The position numbers and the translations under genes were made by a program. This document shows, one piece after another, positions 8,775 to 16,833 of a stretch of DNA of 64,000 nucleotides. Position 1 is the stretch's first letter, and every line of letters begins with the position of its first letter. The DNA comes from Pyrinomonadaceae bacterium (GTDB taxonomy: Bacteria > Acidobacteriota > Blastocatellia > Pyrinomonadales > Pyrinomonadaceae): NCBI GenBank assembly GCA_036277115.1, contig DASUNM010000024.1:434001-498000 (forward strand), written 5' to 3'. Under the pieces are notes generated by a model. That model was not told the DNA's origin. It was given only the letters and a program-made list of their open reading frames with translations, and made no database searches.

Positions 8775-9881
8775 ATGAAACTCTTACAGGAAATCTTGTT
8801 CCCCGTGATCGCCGTTGTGGCTGCCTTAGTTGTCGGCGGCATCGTGGTTCTCATTATCGGTGACAATCCGATCCAGACTTACAAGTTGATGTTCGGGAGC
8901 GCTTTTTCCTGGCCAGATGGCATCGGCTACACCCTCTTCAATGCAACTCCTTTAATTTTTACGGGCCTCGCGGTGGCGGTCGCTTTTCGTTGTGGCCTCT
9001 TAAATATCGGCGCGGAAGGTCAACTCTATATCGGTGCGTTTGCCGCGGCGTGGGTGGGCCTCAAGTTTGGAGCTCCAGCGGCAGCGAATACGGTTGTCTC
9101 GCAGTTCGTGCAGCTTCCTGGAATTATTCTGCTGCCGCTTTGCTGCATCGCCGCGATTGTCGCCGGGGCGATATGGGGAGGCATACCGGGCCTGCTTAAA
9201 GCTAAATTCGGATCGCATGAAGTTATCAACACGATCATGTTGAACTTCATCGCGGTCGCTTTGGTCAGTTACTTCACACAGTATTTTTATAAGGTTCCGG
9301 GCGACCCGATCATGCAGACGGCGCCCATCAGTCCCAGCGCACACATTTCCCGGCTGGGTAGGTTTATTCCGGGACTGCCCGAGCGAATTCCGCTGAATCT
9401 GTCGTTTATTCTGGCGATTCTCGCGTGTGTGTTTGTTTACCTTCTGCTGTGGAAGACGCGTTGGGGCTATGAAATCCGGGCCACCGGACAGAATCCTTCG
9501 GCCGCTGAATACGGTGGCATTTCGATCCGGAAGCAGATCATTCTGGCGATGGCGATCTCCGGCGGGTTGGCTGGCATGGTGGGAATTAACGAAGTCCTCG
9601 GCTATCGCTACGTGTACTACGACGGCTTTTCCGCGAACTATGGCTTCGTCGGGATCGCAGTCGCGTTGTTGGGCCGCAATCATCCGGTCGGAGTTTTTCT
9701 CGCGGCGATTCTGTTCGCGATTCTGTTGCGAGGGGGAATCTTTGTTGATGCCTACACGGTGCATGTTTCCAAAGATATCGTGGACATGCTGCAAGGCATT
9801 GTGATCATCTTTGTCGCCGCTGAGGCTATGTTCCGTGGGCCGCTGAAGAAGTTTGGATTATTGAGACGAGCGAAGATATGA
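8775..9881 (+). CDS. nucleoside ABC transporter permease 1
   Basis: This 368-residue integral membrane protein has about nine or ten hydrophobic segments. It belongs to the BPD_transp_2 permease family that pairs with BMP binding proteins (NupB/YufP-like). The region TPLIFTGLAVAVAFRCGLLNIGAEGQLYIGA (positions in residues about 56-86) is the characteristic conserved loop of these permeases. A second conserved block is ATGQNPSAAEYGGI. It forms the membrane channel together with the second permease at 10360. Start MKLLQEILFPVIAVVAAL is at 8775, directly after a repeat. Confidence 0.92.
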   Translation: MKLLQEILFPVIAVVAALVVGGIVVLIIGDNPIQTYKLMFGSAFSWPDGIGYTLFNATPLIFTGLAVAVAFRCGLLNIGAEGQLYIGAFAAAWVGLKFGAPAAANTVVSQFVQLPGIILLPLCCIAAIVAGAIWGGIPGLLKAKFGSHEVINTIMLNFIAVALVSYFTQYFYKVPGDPIMQTAPISPSAHISRLGRFIPGLPERIPLNLSFILAILACVFVYLLLWKTRWGYEIRATGQNPSAAEYGGISIRKQIILAMAISGGLAGMVGINEVLGYRYVYYDGFSANYGFVGIAVALLGRNHPVGVFLAAILFAILLRGGIFVDAYTVHVSKDIVDMLQGIVIIFVAAEAMFRGPLKKFGLLRRAKI

Positions 9882-9885
9882 ACGA

Positions 9886-10359
9886 CGTCCGTAGTCAGTT
9901 GTCCAGTTGTCAGTAGTCAGTTGTTTTCTCGTTCCCAGGAGGAAGCTAGATGGCTAAGACTAATTTTTTGAGAGTCTTCGCGTTTATCAGTTTTCGGAAA
10001 GACTCGCTGATGAAATCTGGACGATCGTCATGAAGTGGAATGTATTCGCGCGCGATACTGTCGGAAAACAACTTGTGAGAGCAGCCGACAGCATCGGAGC
10101 AAATATCGCTGAAGGAACCGGTCGCGGAACTTTCGTGGACAATCGAAGGTTCGTGAGAATTGCGAGGGGCTCTTTAAACGAAACGCATTTTTTGCGAGGG
10201 GCGTATAGACGGAAGTTGCTAAAGGATAAAGATATTCAAGCTCTTAGGCCGCTGGTCGACGAACTCGCGCCAAAGCTTAACTCGTATCTCAAGTCGATTG
10301 GCAAAGTGCCTGTTTCGGTGTGAGGACAACTGACGACTAACGACTGACAACTGACCAGC
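9886..10359. mobile_element. repeat-flanked module carrying a four-helix-bundle ORF
   Basis: The module consists of GTCAGTTGTC-type words on the left (about 9889-9928), a segment with AGGAGGAAGC, an ORF for a four-helix-bundle protein, and GACAACTGACGACTAACGAC-type words in the opposite orientation on the right (10323-10355). It sits between the two permease genes of one operon, and a shrunken relative lies at 7040-7159 in the same operon. No transposase is present, so mobility, if any, would have to be provided in trans. Calling it a mobile element is inference from the terminal repeats and the two copies. Confidence 0.45.
9950..10323 (+). pseudogene. four-helix-bundle protein (23S rRNA IVS-type), frameshifted
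   Basis: The protein belongs to the small family first seen in intervening sequences of 23S rRNA genes. The conserved RAADSIGANIAEGTGRG and a helix-rich C-terminus are encoded from 10030 on. The true N-terminus, MAKTNF at 9950 with AGGAGG upstream, is in another frame. The expected continuation ESLRVYQFSERLADEIW is read in the frame of 10030 from 9970. The break falls in a run of six T at 9963-9968, so a homopolymer indel has disrupted the gene. The ORF from ATG 10030 would make only the last 97 of about 124 residues. The biological role of the family is unclear. Confidence 0.7.
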
Positions 10360-11307
10360 ATGCGCCAACTCTTTACATTTGCCCTTCTGTTTTCAACCCT
10401 GCGACTCGCGACGCCGCTCGTGCTCGCGGCGATGGGCGGTTTGTATTCTGAGCGGGCCGGCGTCATCAACATCGCGCTCGAAGGACTAATGCTGGCCGGG
10501 GCCTTTACTGCAGCGTCGGTCACTTACTATGCGCACAATCCGTGGGTTGGCCTGCTCGGCGGAATGGTTGCCGGCGCCATGGTGGCCATGGTGCTGGCCG
10601 TCGCATGCATTCGCTTCAAGGCGGACCAGGTCGTTACCGGCACGGGCATCAACATTTTGTTCCTCGGTTTGCCGGCCGTGCTGAGCGGTGCGCTGTTTCT
10701 TTCTTCAGGCTCCACGCCGCAGATTCCACAAGAGAATCTTCTGCCTGAGCTGTCGCATCTGCTTCCGGGGTTTCTGCCGCAGTGGCGCGTACTCACGGAT
10801 GTTTCGATCGTGACCGTGTTGGCGCTGATTGTCGTTGCTCTTACCTTTTACGTTTTGTATCGCACGCCGTTTGGCCTGCGTCTGCGCGCGGTGGGCGAAA
10901 ATCCTGAGGCCGCCGATGCTGCGGGCGTCAGCGTCAATCGCATTCGTTACATCGGCGTAATCCTGTCCGGCGCGCTCGCGGGAATCGGCGGGGCGTATCT
11001 TTCGATCGGCCAGTCATCACTGTTTACGCGCAACATGACCGCCGGTCGCGGCTTCATCGCCCTGGCGGCCCTGATCTTCGGCAAGTGGCGGCCGGTACAA
11101 ACAATGCTCGCCTGTTTGCTGTTCGGGTTCGCCGATGCTTTAACGATTCAAATGCAGGGCGTTGCCAAACTTCCCTCGGGTGAAGACATTCCAGTCCAAT
11201 TCATTCAGATGATTCCCTACGTCGTTACGATCATCGTGCTGGCCGGCTTCATCGGCCAATCGCGCGCCCCGAAAGCGATCGGCATTCCCTACGAAAAGGA
11301 AAGGTAG
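10360..11307 (+). CDS. nucleoside ABC transporter permease 2
   Basis: This is the second membrane subunit of the nucleoside importer, 315 residues (NupC/YufQ-like), with about eight hydrophobic helices. The conserved block GLYSERAGVINIALEGLMLAGAF (residues about 27-49) parallels the permease-1 motif, and VGENPEAADAAGVSVNRIRY is the second family signature. The gene is preceded by a heptad-type repeat rather than a clear ribosome-binding site. Together with 5930, 7160 and 8775 it completes a four-gene importer. Confidence 0.92.
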   Translation: MRQLFTFALLFSTLRLATPLVLAAMGGLYSERAGVINIALEGLMLAGAFTAASVTYYAHNPWVGLLGGMVAGAMVAMVLAVACIRFKADQVVTGTGINILFLGLPAVLSGALFLSSGSTPQIPQENLLPELSHLLPGFLPQWRVLTDVSIVTVLALIVVALTFYVLYRTPFGLRLRAVGENPEAADAAGVSVNRIRYIGVILSGALAGIGGAYLSIGQSSLFTRNMTAGRGFIALAALIFGKWRPVQTMLACLLFGFADALTIQMQGVAKLPSGEDIPVQFIQMIPYVVTIIVLAGFIGQSRAPKAIGIPYEKER

Positions 11308-11390
11308 ATTCGTTCAGAGTTCAATCTTCAGGTTTTCCGCAACCGATGGAGCACGCTGAAGCTTGTACTCTTGAGTGAGATATTGTTGTA

Positions 11391-12248
11391 ATGGCTCAGG
11401 TCACCATGTCAGCAGAACCAGTCTCTTCATCACTTTATGAACGCGCAGAAAAAGCTGCGCGCATGATTCGCGGCCGCACACAAACCGAAAGCCCGGTCGC
11501 AATCGTTCTGGGCAGCGGTTTGGGCGGGTTCGCTGATGAACTGTCCGCCGCGACTGCGATTCCGTACGCCGAAATACCCGGCTTTGCGCGCGCGACCGTC
11601 GAGGGGCATGCGGGTCGTTTGGTTGTCGGGAAGATTGGCGAGTCGGCTGTCGCCGCGATGCAGGGACGATTTCATTTTTACGAAGGCTACTCGCTGGAAG
11701 ACGTCACGTTTCCGATTCGCGTGCTTAAGCTGCTCGGCGTGCAGACGCTGATTCTGACAAACGCGTCCGGAGCGCTCAACGTCGAGTTCACGCCGGGCTC
11801 GCTGATGGTGATTACCGATCACATCAATTTGTTGGGCGTGAATCCGCTGATTGGGCCAAATGACGAACGTTTTGGCGCGCGCTTTCCGGACTTGTCCAAT
11901 ACTTACGCGCATGATTTGCAGGACATCGTTTTGAAGGAAGCGCGTGCGATGGGCATGAAAATGGGGCGTGGTGTCTACGCGTCGTTGACCGGCCCAAGTT
12001 ACGAAACGCCGGCTGAGATTCACATGGTGCGTGCCCTGGGAGCTGATGCCGTGGGCATGAGCACGGTACCTGAGGCAATCGTCGCGCGCCACATGGACAT
12101 GAAGGTTGTGGGTATCTCGTGCATCACAAATCTGGCCGCCGGGGTCTCAGATCAGCCGGTCGATCACAGTCAGGTGATGGCTACCGGCGAACAAGTGCGG
12201 GAACAGTTTACGGAACTGTTGAGAAGGGTGATTCCGAAACTATCCTAA
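11391..12248 (+). CDS. punA: purine nucleoside phosphorylase
   Basis: This is a 285-residue trimeric-type PNP that phosphorolyses inosine or guanosine to the base and ribose 1-phosphate. Motifs are VLGSGLGGFADEL (phosphate-binding), VEGHAGRLVVGKI, FHFYEGYS, LTNASGALN, GPSYETPAEI and MSTVPEAIVARHM, all in family order. Two in-frame ATG codons (11391 and 11406) are possible starts and neither has a strong ribosome-binding site. Its position directly after the nucleoside importer indicates that it processes imported purine nucleosides. Confidence 0.94.
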   Translation: MAQVTMSAEPVSSSLYERAEKAARMIRGRTQTESPVAIVLGSGLGGFADELSAATAIPYAEIPGFARATVEGHAGRLVVGKIGESAVAAMQGRFHFYEGYSLEDVTFPIRVLKLLGVQTLILTNASGALNVEFTPGSLMVITDHINLLGVNPLIGPNDERFGARFPDLSNTYAHDLQDIVLKEARAMGMKMGRGVYASLTGPSYETPAEIHMVRALGADAVGMSTVPEAIVARHMDMKVVGISCITNLAAGVSDQPVDHSQVMATGEQVREQFTELLRRVIPKLS

Positions 12249-12249
12249 A

Positions 12250-12352
12250 ACGGTCAGTGGTCCGTAGTCAGTGGTCGGTTGAAAGACCATGTGATGCTTG
12301 CTGACAACTGACAACTGACAACTGACAACTGACAACTGACAACTGACTATTT
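12250..12352. repeat. heptad tandem repeat (ACAACTG)n with inverted left arm
   Basis: The right half (12302-12345) contains six tandem ACAACTG units, the cleanest tandem array of this word in the window. The left half (12254-12280) has the reverse words GTCAGTGGTC. Because the words are complementary the block can form a long hairpin. It ends ten bases before the uridine kinase start. The unit length of seven recalls the short tandemly repeated repetitive sequences known from cyanobacteria. Confidence 0.85.
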
Positions 12353-12355
12353 CTT

Positions 12356-12988
12356 ATGATCATCGGTATTTGTGGCGGAACTGGATCTGGTAAGACCACG
12401 GTCGCGAATCGCATTCTTGAATCGGTCAGGGCTGATGAAGTCGTCTTCATTCAGCAGGACCTCTATTACCGCGACTTGAAAGACATGCCGCTCGATTATC
12501 GCAATGCGGCGAACTTCGATCATCCGGACGCGCTCGACAACGACCTGCTGGTAAATCACTTGAAGAAGCTGAGTGCCGGCGAACCAGTCGAGCTGCCGAT
12601 TTATGATTTCAAGACGCACACGCGCTTGCCGGCGACGACGCGCGTTGAGCCGAAGCCGATAGTCATTGTCGAAGGCATTCTGATCTTTGCCGAGCCGCGG
12701 CTGCTCGAACAGATGGACATCAAAGTTTTTGTCGACACGCCGGACGACATTCGCTTCATTCGCCGTCTGGGCCGCGACATCGCCGAGCGTGGCCGAACTC
12801 TGGACTCGGTGATTGAGCAGTACATGGCGACCGTCCGCCCGATGCACATGCAGTTTGTCGAACCGTCCCGGCGTTTTGCCGACGTAATTATCCCCGAAGG
12901 TGGTCATAATCTTGTGAGCGTCGACTTGATTAGCGGAAAGATTCGCGAGAGGCTGGCAAGAGATGTCAAAGTTGGAGGCCAGATTTGA
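12356..12988 (+). CDS. udk: uridine kinase
   Basis: Uridine kinase phosphorylates uridine and cytidine to UMP and CMP, the first committed salvage step after uptake. The 210-residue protein has Walker A GICGGTGSGKTTVANRI at residues 3-19, the nucleoside-binding region YRDLKDMPLDYRNAANFDHP, and VEGILIFAEPRL. The length is normal. Its stop overlaps the start of cdd (TTGAGC within ATTTGA), so uridine kinase and cytidine deaminase are translationally coupled. Confidence 0.95.
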   Translation: MIIGICGGTGSGKTTVANRILESVRADEVVFIQQDLYYRDLKDMPLDYRNAANFDHPDALDNDLLVNHLKKLSAGEPVELPIYDFKTHTRLPATTRVEPKPIVIVEGILIFAEPRLLEQMDIKVFVDTPDDIRFIRRLGRDIAERGRTLDSVIEQYMATVRPMHMQFVEPSRRFADVIIPEGGHNLVSVDLISGKIRERLARDVKVGGQI

Positions 12989-13401
12989 GCGAAACTGAAA
13001 ACTTGATCAAGGTGGCGACGGACGCGCGGCTCTGTTCGCGAGCGCCGTTTTCGAACTTTCTCGTGGGCGCAGCGCTGCGCACTACCGAAGGAAAGATCTA
13101 CACCGGCTGCAATATTGAGAGCGCAAGCTACGGCCTGACCGTGTGCGCTGAGCGCGTCGCGATTTGGAAAGCTCTGTCCGAGTGTGAGCGCGACTTCACC
13201 GATCTCGTCGTGGTGGTGGATACCGAACAACTGACGCCTCCGTGCGGGACCTGCCGGCAAATCATCTGGGAGTATTGCAAGGAGGCGAAGATCACACTCG
13301 CGAATCTGAAGGGCCAAAACGAAGTGGTTGATATTCGCGAGCTATTGCCGAAGGCGTTTGATGCGAGATTTTTGAACGAGAATTCCGGCCCGCAGAAGTA
13401 G
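12985..13401 (+). CDS. cdd: cytidine deaminase
   Basis: This zinc hydrolase deaminates cytidine and deoxycytidine to uridine forms. The 138-residue length is that of the tetrameric enzymes. The first zinc ligand and catalytic Glu are in TVCAERVA (Cys-Ala-Glu), and the other two cysteines are in PPCGTCRQII. The substrate-pocket motif APFSNFLVGAAL is near residue 15. The start is a TTG that overlaps the udk stop codon. Together with udk, punA and pdp it forms a full nucleoside salvage set. Confidence 0.95.
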   Translation: MSETENLIKVATDARLCSRAPFSNFLVGAALRTTEGKIYTGCNIESASYGLTVCAERVAIWKALSECERDFTDLVVVVDTEQLTPPCGTCRQIIWEYCKEAKITLANLKGQNEVVDIRELLPKAFDARFLNENSGPQK

Positions 13402-13407
13402 GTCGAA

Positions 13408-14970
13408 ATGAGAGCCAACGAAGCGCCGCAGAGCGGCGAAATGTTTATAGCAAGGCGAGGTTTGCAAAGTGTTTTCTCCGAGTTGGAGGAATCTCGGTTC
13501 ATCGAGATTCCTTCCACTCGGAGGCGACCAAAGCTGTTTGGCTTCGCGGGCTATAAACATTTCGCGCCTACGGCGCTTTTCCTTATATTGTCTTTGCTGC
13601 CAATCCAAGCGATTGCCCAGCGCAGGAAAACTGCTGTGGACTTAATCATTAAAGGCGGCACCATCGTCACGATGGACGGCTCGCGCCGCGTAATCGAAAA
13701 CGGCGGCGTGGCCGTGAAAGGCGGGCGCATTGTGGCCGTGGGGCGCGCGGCTGAAATTGAACGCAACTACGCGGCGCGCGAAGTAATCAACGCGACGGAC
13801 AAGGTCGTCATTCCCGGTCTTATCAACGGGCACACGCACGTGCCGATGACGCTGTTCCGCGGCATCGCCGACGATCTGGACCTGCAGGACTGGCTCACCA
13901 AGTACATCTTTCCGGCGGAAGCGAAGAACGTCACCGAAGACTTTGTTCGCGCCGGCACACGTCTCGGCCTGGCCGAAATGATTCGCGGGGGAACGACGAC
14001 CTACTGCGACATGTATTACTTCGAAGATGCGATCGCCGACGAGACGTTCAAGGCCGGCGTGCGCGGCGTGCTGGGCGAAACGGTCATTGATTTTCCGGTC
14101 GCCGATAACAAGACGTACGAGGAAGGGCTCGCCTACGTAGAGCGGTTCGTGAAGAAATGGAAGGGGAACGCTCTGATTGTTCCCGCGATCGCCCCGCACG
14201 CGCCGTACACGGTTTCCGAAGATCATTTGAAAGCTGCGCGCGCCCTCTCTGATCGCCTTGGCTGTCCAATTGTCATTCATATTTCGGAAACGAAGCGTGA
14301 GGTTGATGACAGCATTAAGGCCAAAGGCGCGCCACCAATTGTTTATCTCGACCGGATTGGCTTTCTGAGCAATCGCGTTATCGCGGCGCACGTTGTTTGG
14401 CCGATGGCGAACGAGCTGAATCTGCTGAAGAAACACGGCGTCGGCATGGTTCACAATCCGCAGTCGAACATGAAGCTGGCTTCGGGTGTGGCGCCCGTTC
14501 CGCAAATGCTAAAAGAAAACCTGGCGGTAGGTTTGGGCACTGACGGCGCGGCATCGAACCACGACCTGAGTCTCTGGGAAGAGATCGACACGGCCGCGAA
14601 GCTGCACAAACTGTTCAGCAACGATCCGAAAGTTGTGACGGCGGAAGAGGCTTTCGAGATGGCGACGATTCGTGGCGCGCGCGCGCTGCATCTCGAAAAG
14701 GAAATAGGTTCGATCGAGAAAGGGAAGCGCGCCGACCTGGTGGTGGTTGATCTCAACGAGCTTAACCAGACGCCGTACTACAACATCTATTCAAATCTGG
14801 TTTACTCCACCAAAGCCGATGACGTCCGTACTGTCATCATCGAAGGCCGCGTCATCATGCGCGACCGCCGCTTGCTGACCTTGAACGAAGAAGCCATCAA
14901 AGCCGACGCCCGGCGTTACCGCGACAAAGTCGTGCGCAGCGTGGGCATGAAGACGCTTCCGGAAGAGTAG
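13408..14970 (+). CDS. exported amidohydrolase, methylthioadenosine/S-adenosylhomocysteine deaminase-like
   Basis: The catalytic region from about residue 75 is a typical MtaD/TrzN-type amidohydrolase: VIPGLINGHTHVPMTLFRG (HxH metal ligands), IAPHAPYTVSEDH, VIHISETKREVDD and GLGTDGAASNHDLSLW. Family members deaminate nucleosides such as MTA, SAH or adenosine. The N-terminus is abnormal: the first 48 residues are encoded by a nested inverted repeat, and the only in-frame ATG codons (13408 and 13441) lie in it. Residues about 50-70 (FAPTALFLILSLLPIQAIAQ) look like a signal peptide core with an AxA site, so the enzyme is probably exported, unlike classic MtaD. It lies just after cdd. Confidence 0.85.
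   Translation: MRANEAPQSGEMFIARRGLQSVFSELEESRFIEIPSTRRRPKLFGFAGYKHFAPTALFLILSLLPIQAIAQRRKTAVDLIIKGGTIVTMDGSRRVIENGGVAVKGGRIVAVGRAAEIERNYAAREVINATDKVVIPGLINGHTHVPMTLFRGIADDLDLQDWLTKYIFPAEAKNVTEDFVRAGTRLGLAEMIRGGTTTYCDMYYFEDAIADETFKAGVRGVLGETVIDFPVADNKTYEEGLAYVERFVKKWKGNALIVPAIAPHAPYTVSEDHLKAARALSDRLGCPIVIHISETKREVDDSIKAKGAPPIVYLDRIGFLSNRVIAAHVVWPMANELNLLKKHGVGMVHNPQSNMKLASGVAPVPQMLKENLAVGLGTDGAASNHDLSLWEEIDTAAKLHKLFSNDPKVVTAEEAFEMATIRGARALHLEKEIGSIEKGKRADLVVVDLNELNQTPYYNIYSNLVYSTKADDVRTVIIEGRVIMRDRRLLTLNEEAIKADARRYRDKVVRSVGMKTLPEE
13414..13580. repeat. nested inverted repeat element fused to the amidohydrolase N-terminus
   Basis: The outer arms are 13423-13450 and 13551-13579 and share the word GCGAAATGTTTATAG. 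An inner pair of 21-bp arms (13476-13496 and 13503-13523) matches with two differences around a six-base loop. The whole element is open in the amidohydrolase frame. The outer word is related to the GGAGCGAAATGTCTATAG copies at the end of the window and at 60838-60868. It resembles a non-autonomous palindromic repeat that has been adopted as coding sequence. Confidence 0.8.
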
Positions 14971-15032
14971 CGATTTGTACGCCGGCAAGTAGTTTCAGGG
15001 CGCCCGGTGGTGAGCAGTCCTCGGGCTCCCAC

Positions 15033-16067
15033 TCATTCGTGCCTGGCGAAGTCAGCATTGGCGATCGACTTTCGGGGCGCGAGCTTCGCGTCCCAGCGGC
15101 GGATGTCGCCAACCACAGCGCGGCCGTCCGAGATGGTCACGTTGATGCTGACGGTCGGGCCTTTCCCAGAGAGTGTGCGGAGCTCAAAGGTCCTGGTGGC
15201 TTGGTCGACGTGCCCCGCCCAAACGGCCGCGCCGCTGGGAGTGCGGCCGATGATTGCTCGGCCTGTGCGGTCCGGTTGCGCGCCAATCAGCCAATCAACT
15301 TCCCAAACCAGGTCGCCTTGATCACGGCCGGCGATCAATGCGAGCATTCCGCCACGCTTAAGTGCTTCGCCACCGTTGTTCGCCAACGCTCGGCTCTTAA
15401 AAACAAGCAACTCCCGACTTTGGCACTCCATTCGGTCCACGCTTTTCGTATCGAACTCAACGTCGCGAAGAAACCAGTTGATGTGATCAAACGCCTCCTC
15501 GATCATTGCGCTGGTCGCGGGCGTCACGGGAACCGGCGTCGCATCGCCCACCGGGGCGAAGACTGCATCATCCATCTCGTCAGTGGGAAGACCGATCCGT
15601 TGCCGCAAGAGAGACCGCGCGCCCTGCGCACGACTACTAACACCAGAAGACTCGTCGCGGGCGAGCAGATCCAGCACCGGCAGCGAAGCGGAAGTACCTA
15701 CTCGACCAAGCAGCGTGGCAATGCGAGCCCGGAGCACAGGGCTACGCGCCGACGCGATCAATTGGGCATACCGTCGTTCTAAATCCTCGGCGGACGCACC
15801 GCCGATGCGGGCGATGATCTCGACGGCCACCGACTGGATAACTTCATCCTTATTCGGATCCTCGAAAATTCCTCGTAAAACGTCGTTCAGCTCGTTTCCG
15901 CCGAGCATCGCCAGCCAGCGCAGGGCTTTACCCCGCGGTAACTCACCGCCGGATCGCCGGGCGGAGTCCACGATCGTCCCGCGATCTTCTGGTCCCAGCG
16001 CGCGAATGAGCGCGGGCGGAATGGAGTGCTTGTAATCGAGCAAGCTCGCTAGCGTGACCGCAGCCAT
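15033..16067 (-). CDS. HEAT-repeat hypothetical protein
   Basis: This is a 344-residue protein without signal peptide or membrane helices. Residues about 30-160 form helical pairs with HEAT/PBS-lyase-like spacing (for example GKALRWLAMLGGNELNDVLR and LRARIATLLGRVGTSASLPV). The C-terminal half is more beta-like (DLVWEVDWLIGAQPDRTGRA, TVSINVTISDG) and may be a separate domain. It is the last gene of a three-gene minus-strand operon and starts 1 bp after the protease gene. The HEAT repeats suggest a protein-binding adaptor. I do not recognise the family. Confidence 0.7.
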   Translation of the reverse strand: MAAVTLASLLDYKHSIPPALIRALGPEDRGTIVDSARRSGGELPRGKALRWLAMLGGNELNDVLRGIFEDPNKDEVIQSVAVEIIARIGGASAEDLERRYAQLIASARSPVLRARIATLLGRVGTSASLPVLDLLARDESSGVSSRAQGARSLLRQRIGLPTDEMDDAVFAPVGDATPVPVTPATSAMIEEAFDHINWFLRDVEFDTKSVDRMECQSRELLVFKSRALANNGGEALKRGGMLALIAGRDQGDLVWEVDWLIGAQPDRTGRAIIGRTPSGAAVWAGHVDQATRTFELRTLSGKGPTVSINVTISDGRAVVGDIRRWDAKLAPRKSIANADFARHE

Positions 16068-16068
16068 G

Positions 16069-16824
16069 TCAGCACCCTCCCACCATGAAGCAATGCAGCT
16101 TCATGAAGTCACCCTGAAAAGAATGGATGCCCGTCGAGCTGTTTGACGCCCCGTCCTCCCCGCCGATGAAATTGTCAGGTTCGTCCTCAATGTGTCCCAA
16201 TCCGAAGTAGTGCCCGATCTCATGGGCGAAAGTATTACCAACGTACTGTTCACCGTAAGAGAGGTTCGCTACCGATCCTGTGTTGTGCTTATTGCTGTCC
16301 TTATCGCACGTGTGTCCCGGGTTATAATTGTTCGGGTTGTTGGCCCAGGGCTGCCCGGTCCGACCAGCGAAGCGCATATCAGTGCAGACAAACAGATCCA
16401 TTCCATCAGGCTCCGCGCTCCACCCGTTTGTCAGTTCGGTGCAGTCCGCGGCGCTGTCCGGAGTGACCAGTGCGCCGGCCTCAGCTGCGGAGATAGACCC
16501 CCAATGCACGCGCCCTACACCGAGACCGACTTTGCCGTAGATGTAACGCATCATGTGAATGGCAAAGCAGATCTTTCCCCAATCCGTCGCCGCGAACAGC
16601 TCGTGTCCAACCAGAATGATGTTCAGGTGAAAGTGCGTGCCTTGCAGGAGCTTCACCTGATCGAGAACGGAGACTTTGGTAAAGTTTGGCGATGACGGAT
16701 TCGCGGGCGGAGCCGGCACGAAGGCGTTTCCGGAACTGTCATGATAGCCGAAGAAGTCTTTAACAACCGACAGCGGGTGACCGCTTTGTCCGATGCAGCT
16801 GAGTAGTTGTTTGAGCGAGGCCAT
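16069..16824 (-). CDS. metzincin-type zinc metalloprotease
   Basis: The 251-residue protein carries HEIGHYFGLGH near residue 210, an exact HExxHxxGxxH metzincin motif with three zinc-binding His and the catalytic Glu. The next part, EDEPDNFIGGEDG, leads to a short C-terminus; a Met turn could be the FMKLHCFM segment. No signal peptide or obvious propeptide is present, which is odd for a protease family that usually acts outside the cell. It is flanked by a repeat-rich fibre-like protein (9 bp upstream) and a HEAT-repeat protein (1 bp downstream). Substrate and export route are unknown. Confidence 0.8.
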   Translation of the reverse strand: MASLKQLLSCIGQSGHPLSVVKDFFGYHDSSGNAFVPAPPANPSSPNFTKVSVLDQVKLLQGTHFHLNIILVGHELFAATDWGKICFAIHMMRYIYGKVGLGVGRVHWGSISAAEAGALVTPDSAADCTELTNGWSAEPDGMDLFVCTDMRFAGRTGQPWANNPNNYNPGHTCDKDSNKHNTGSVANLSYGEQYVGNTFAHEIGHYFGLGHIEDEPDNFIGGEDGASNSSTGIHSFQGDFMKLHCFMVGGC

Positions 16825-16833
16825 ATTCGCACC

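Noticed and set aside
9000..9794. 264-residue antisense frame opposite the permease
   Set aside because: The plus-strand frame has clear permease motifs and this one is His/Arg/Gln-rich without features, typical for an antisense shadow.
12302..12345. CRISPR-like tandem repeat
   Set aside because: The units are seven bases long with no spacers, and no cas genes are in the window.
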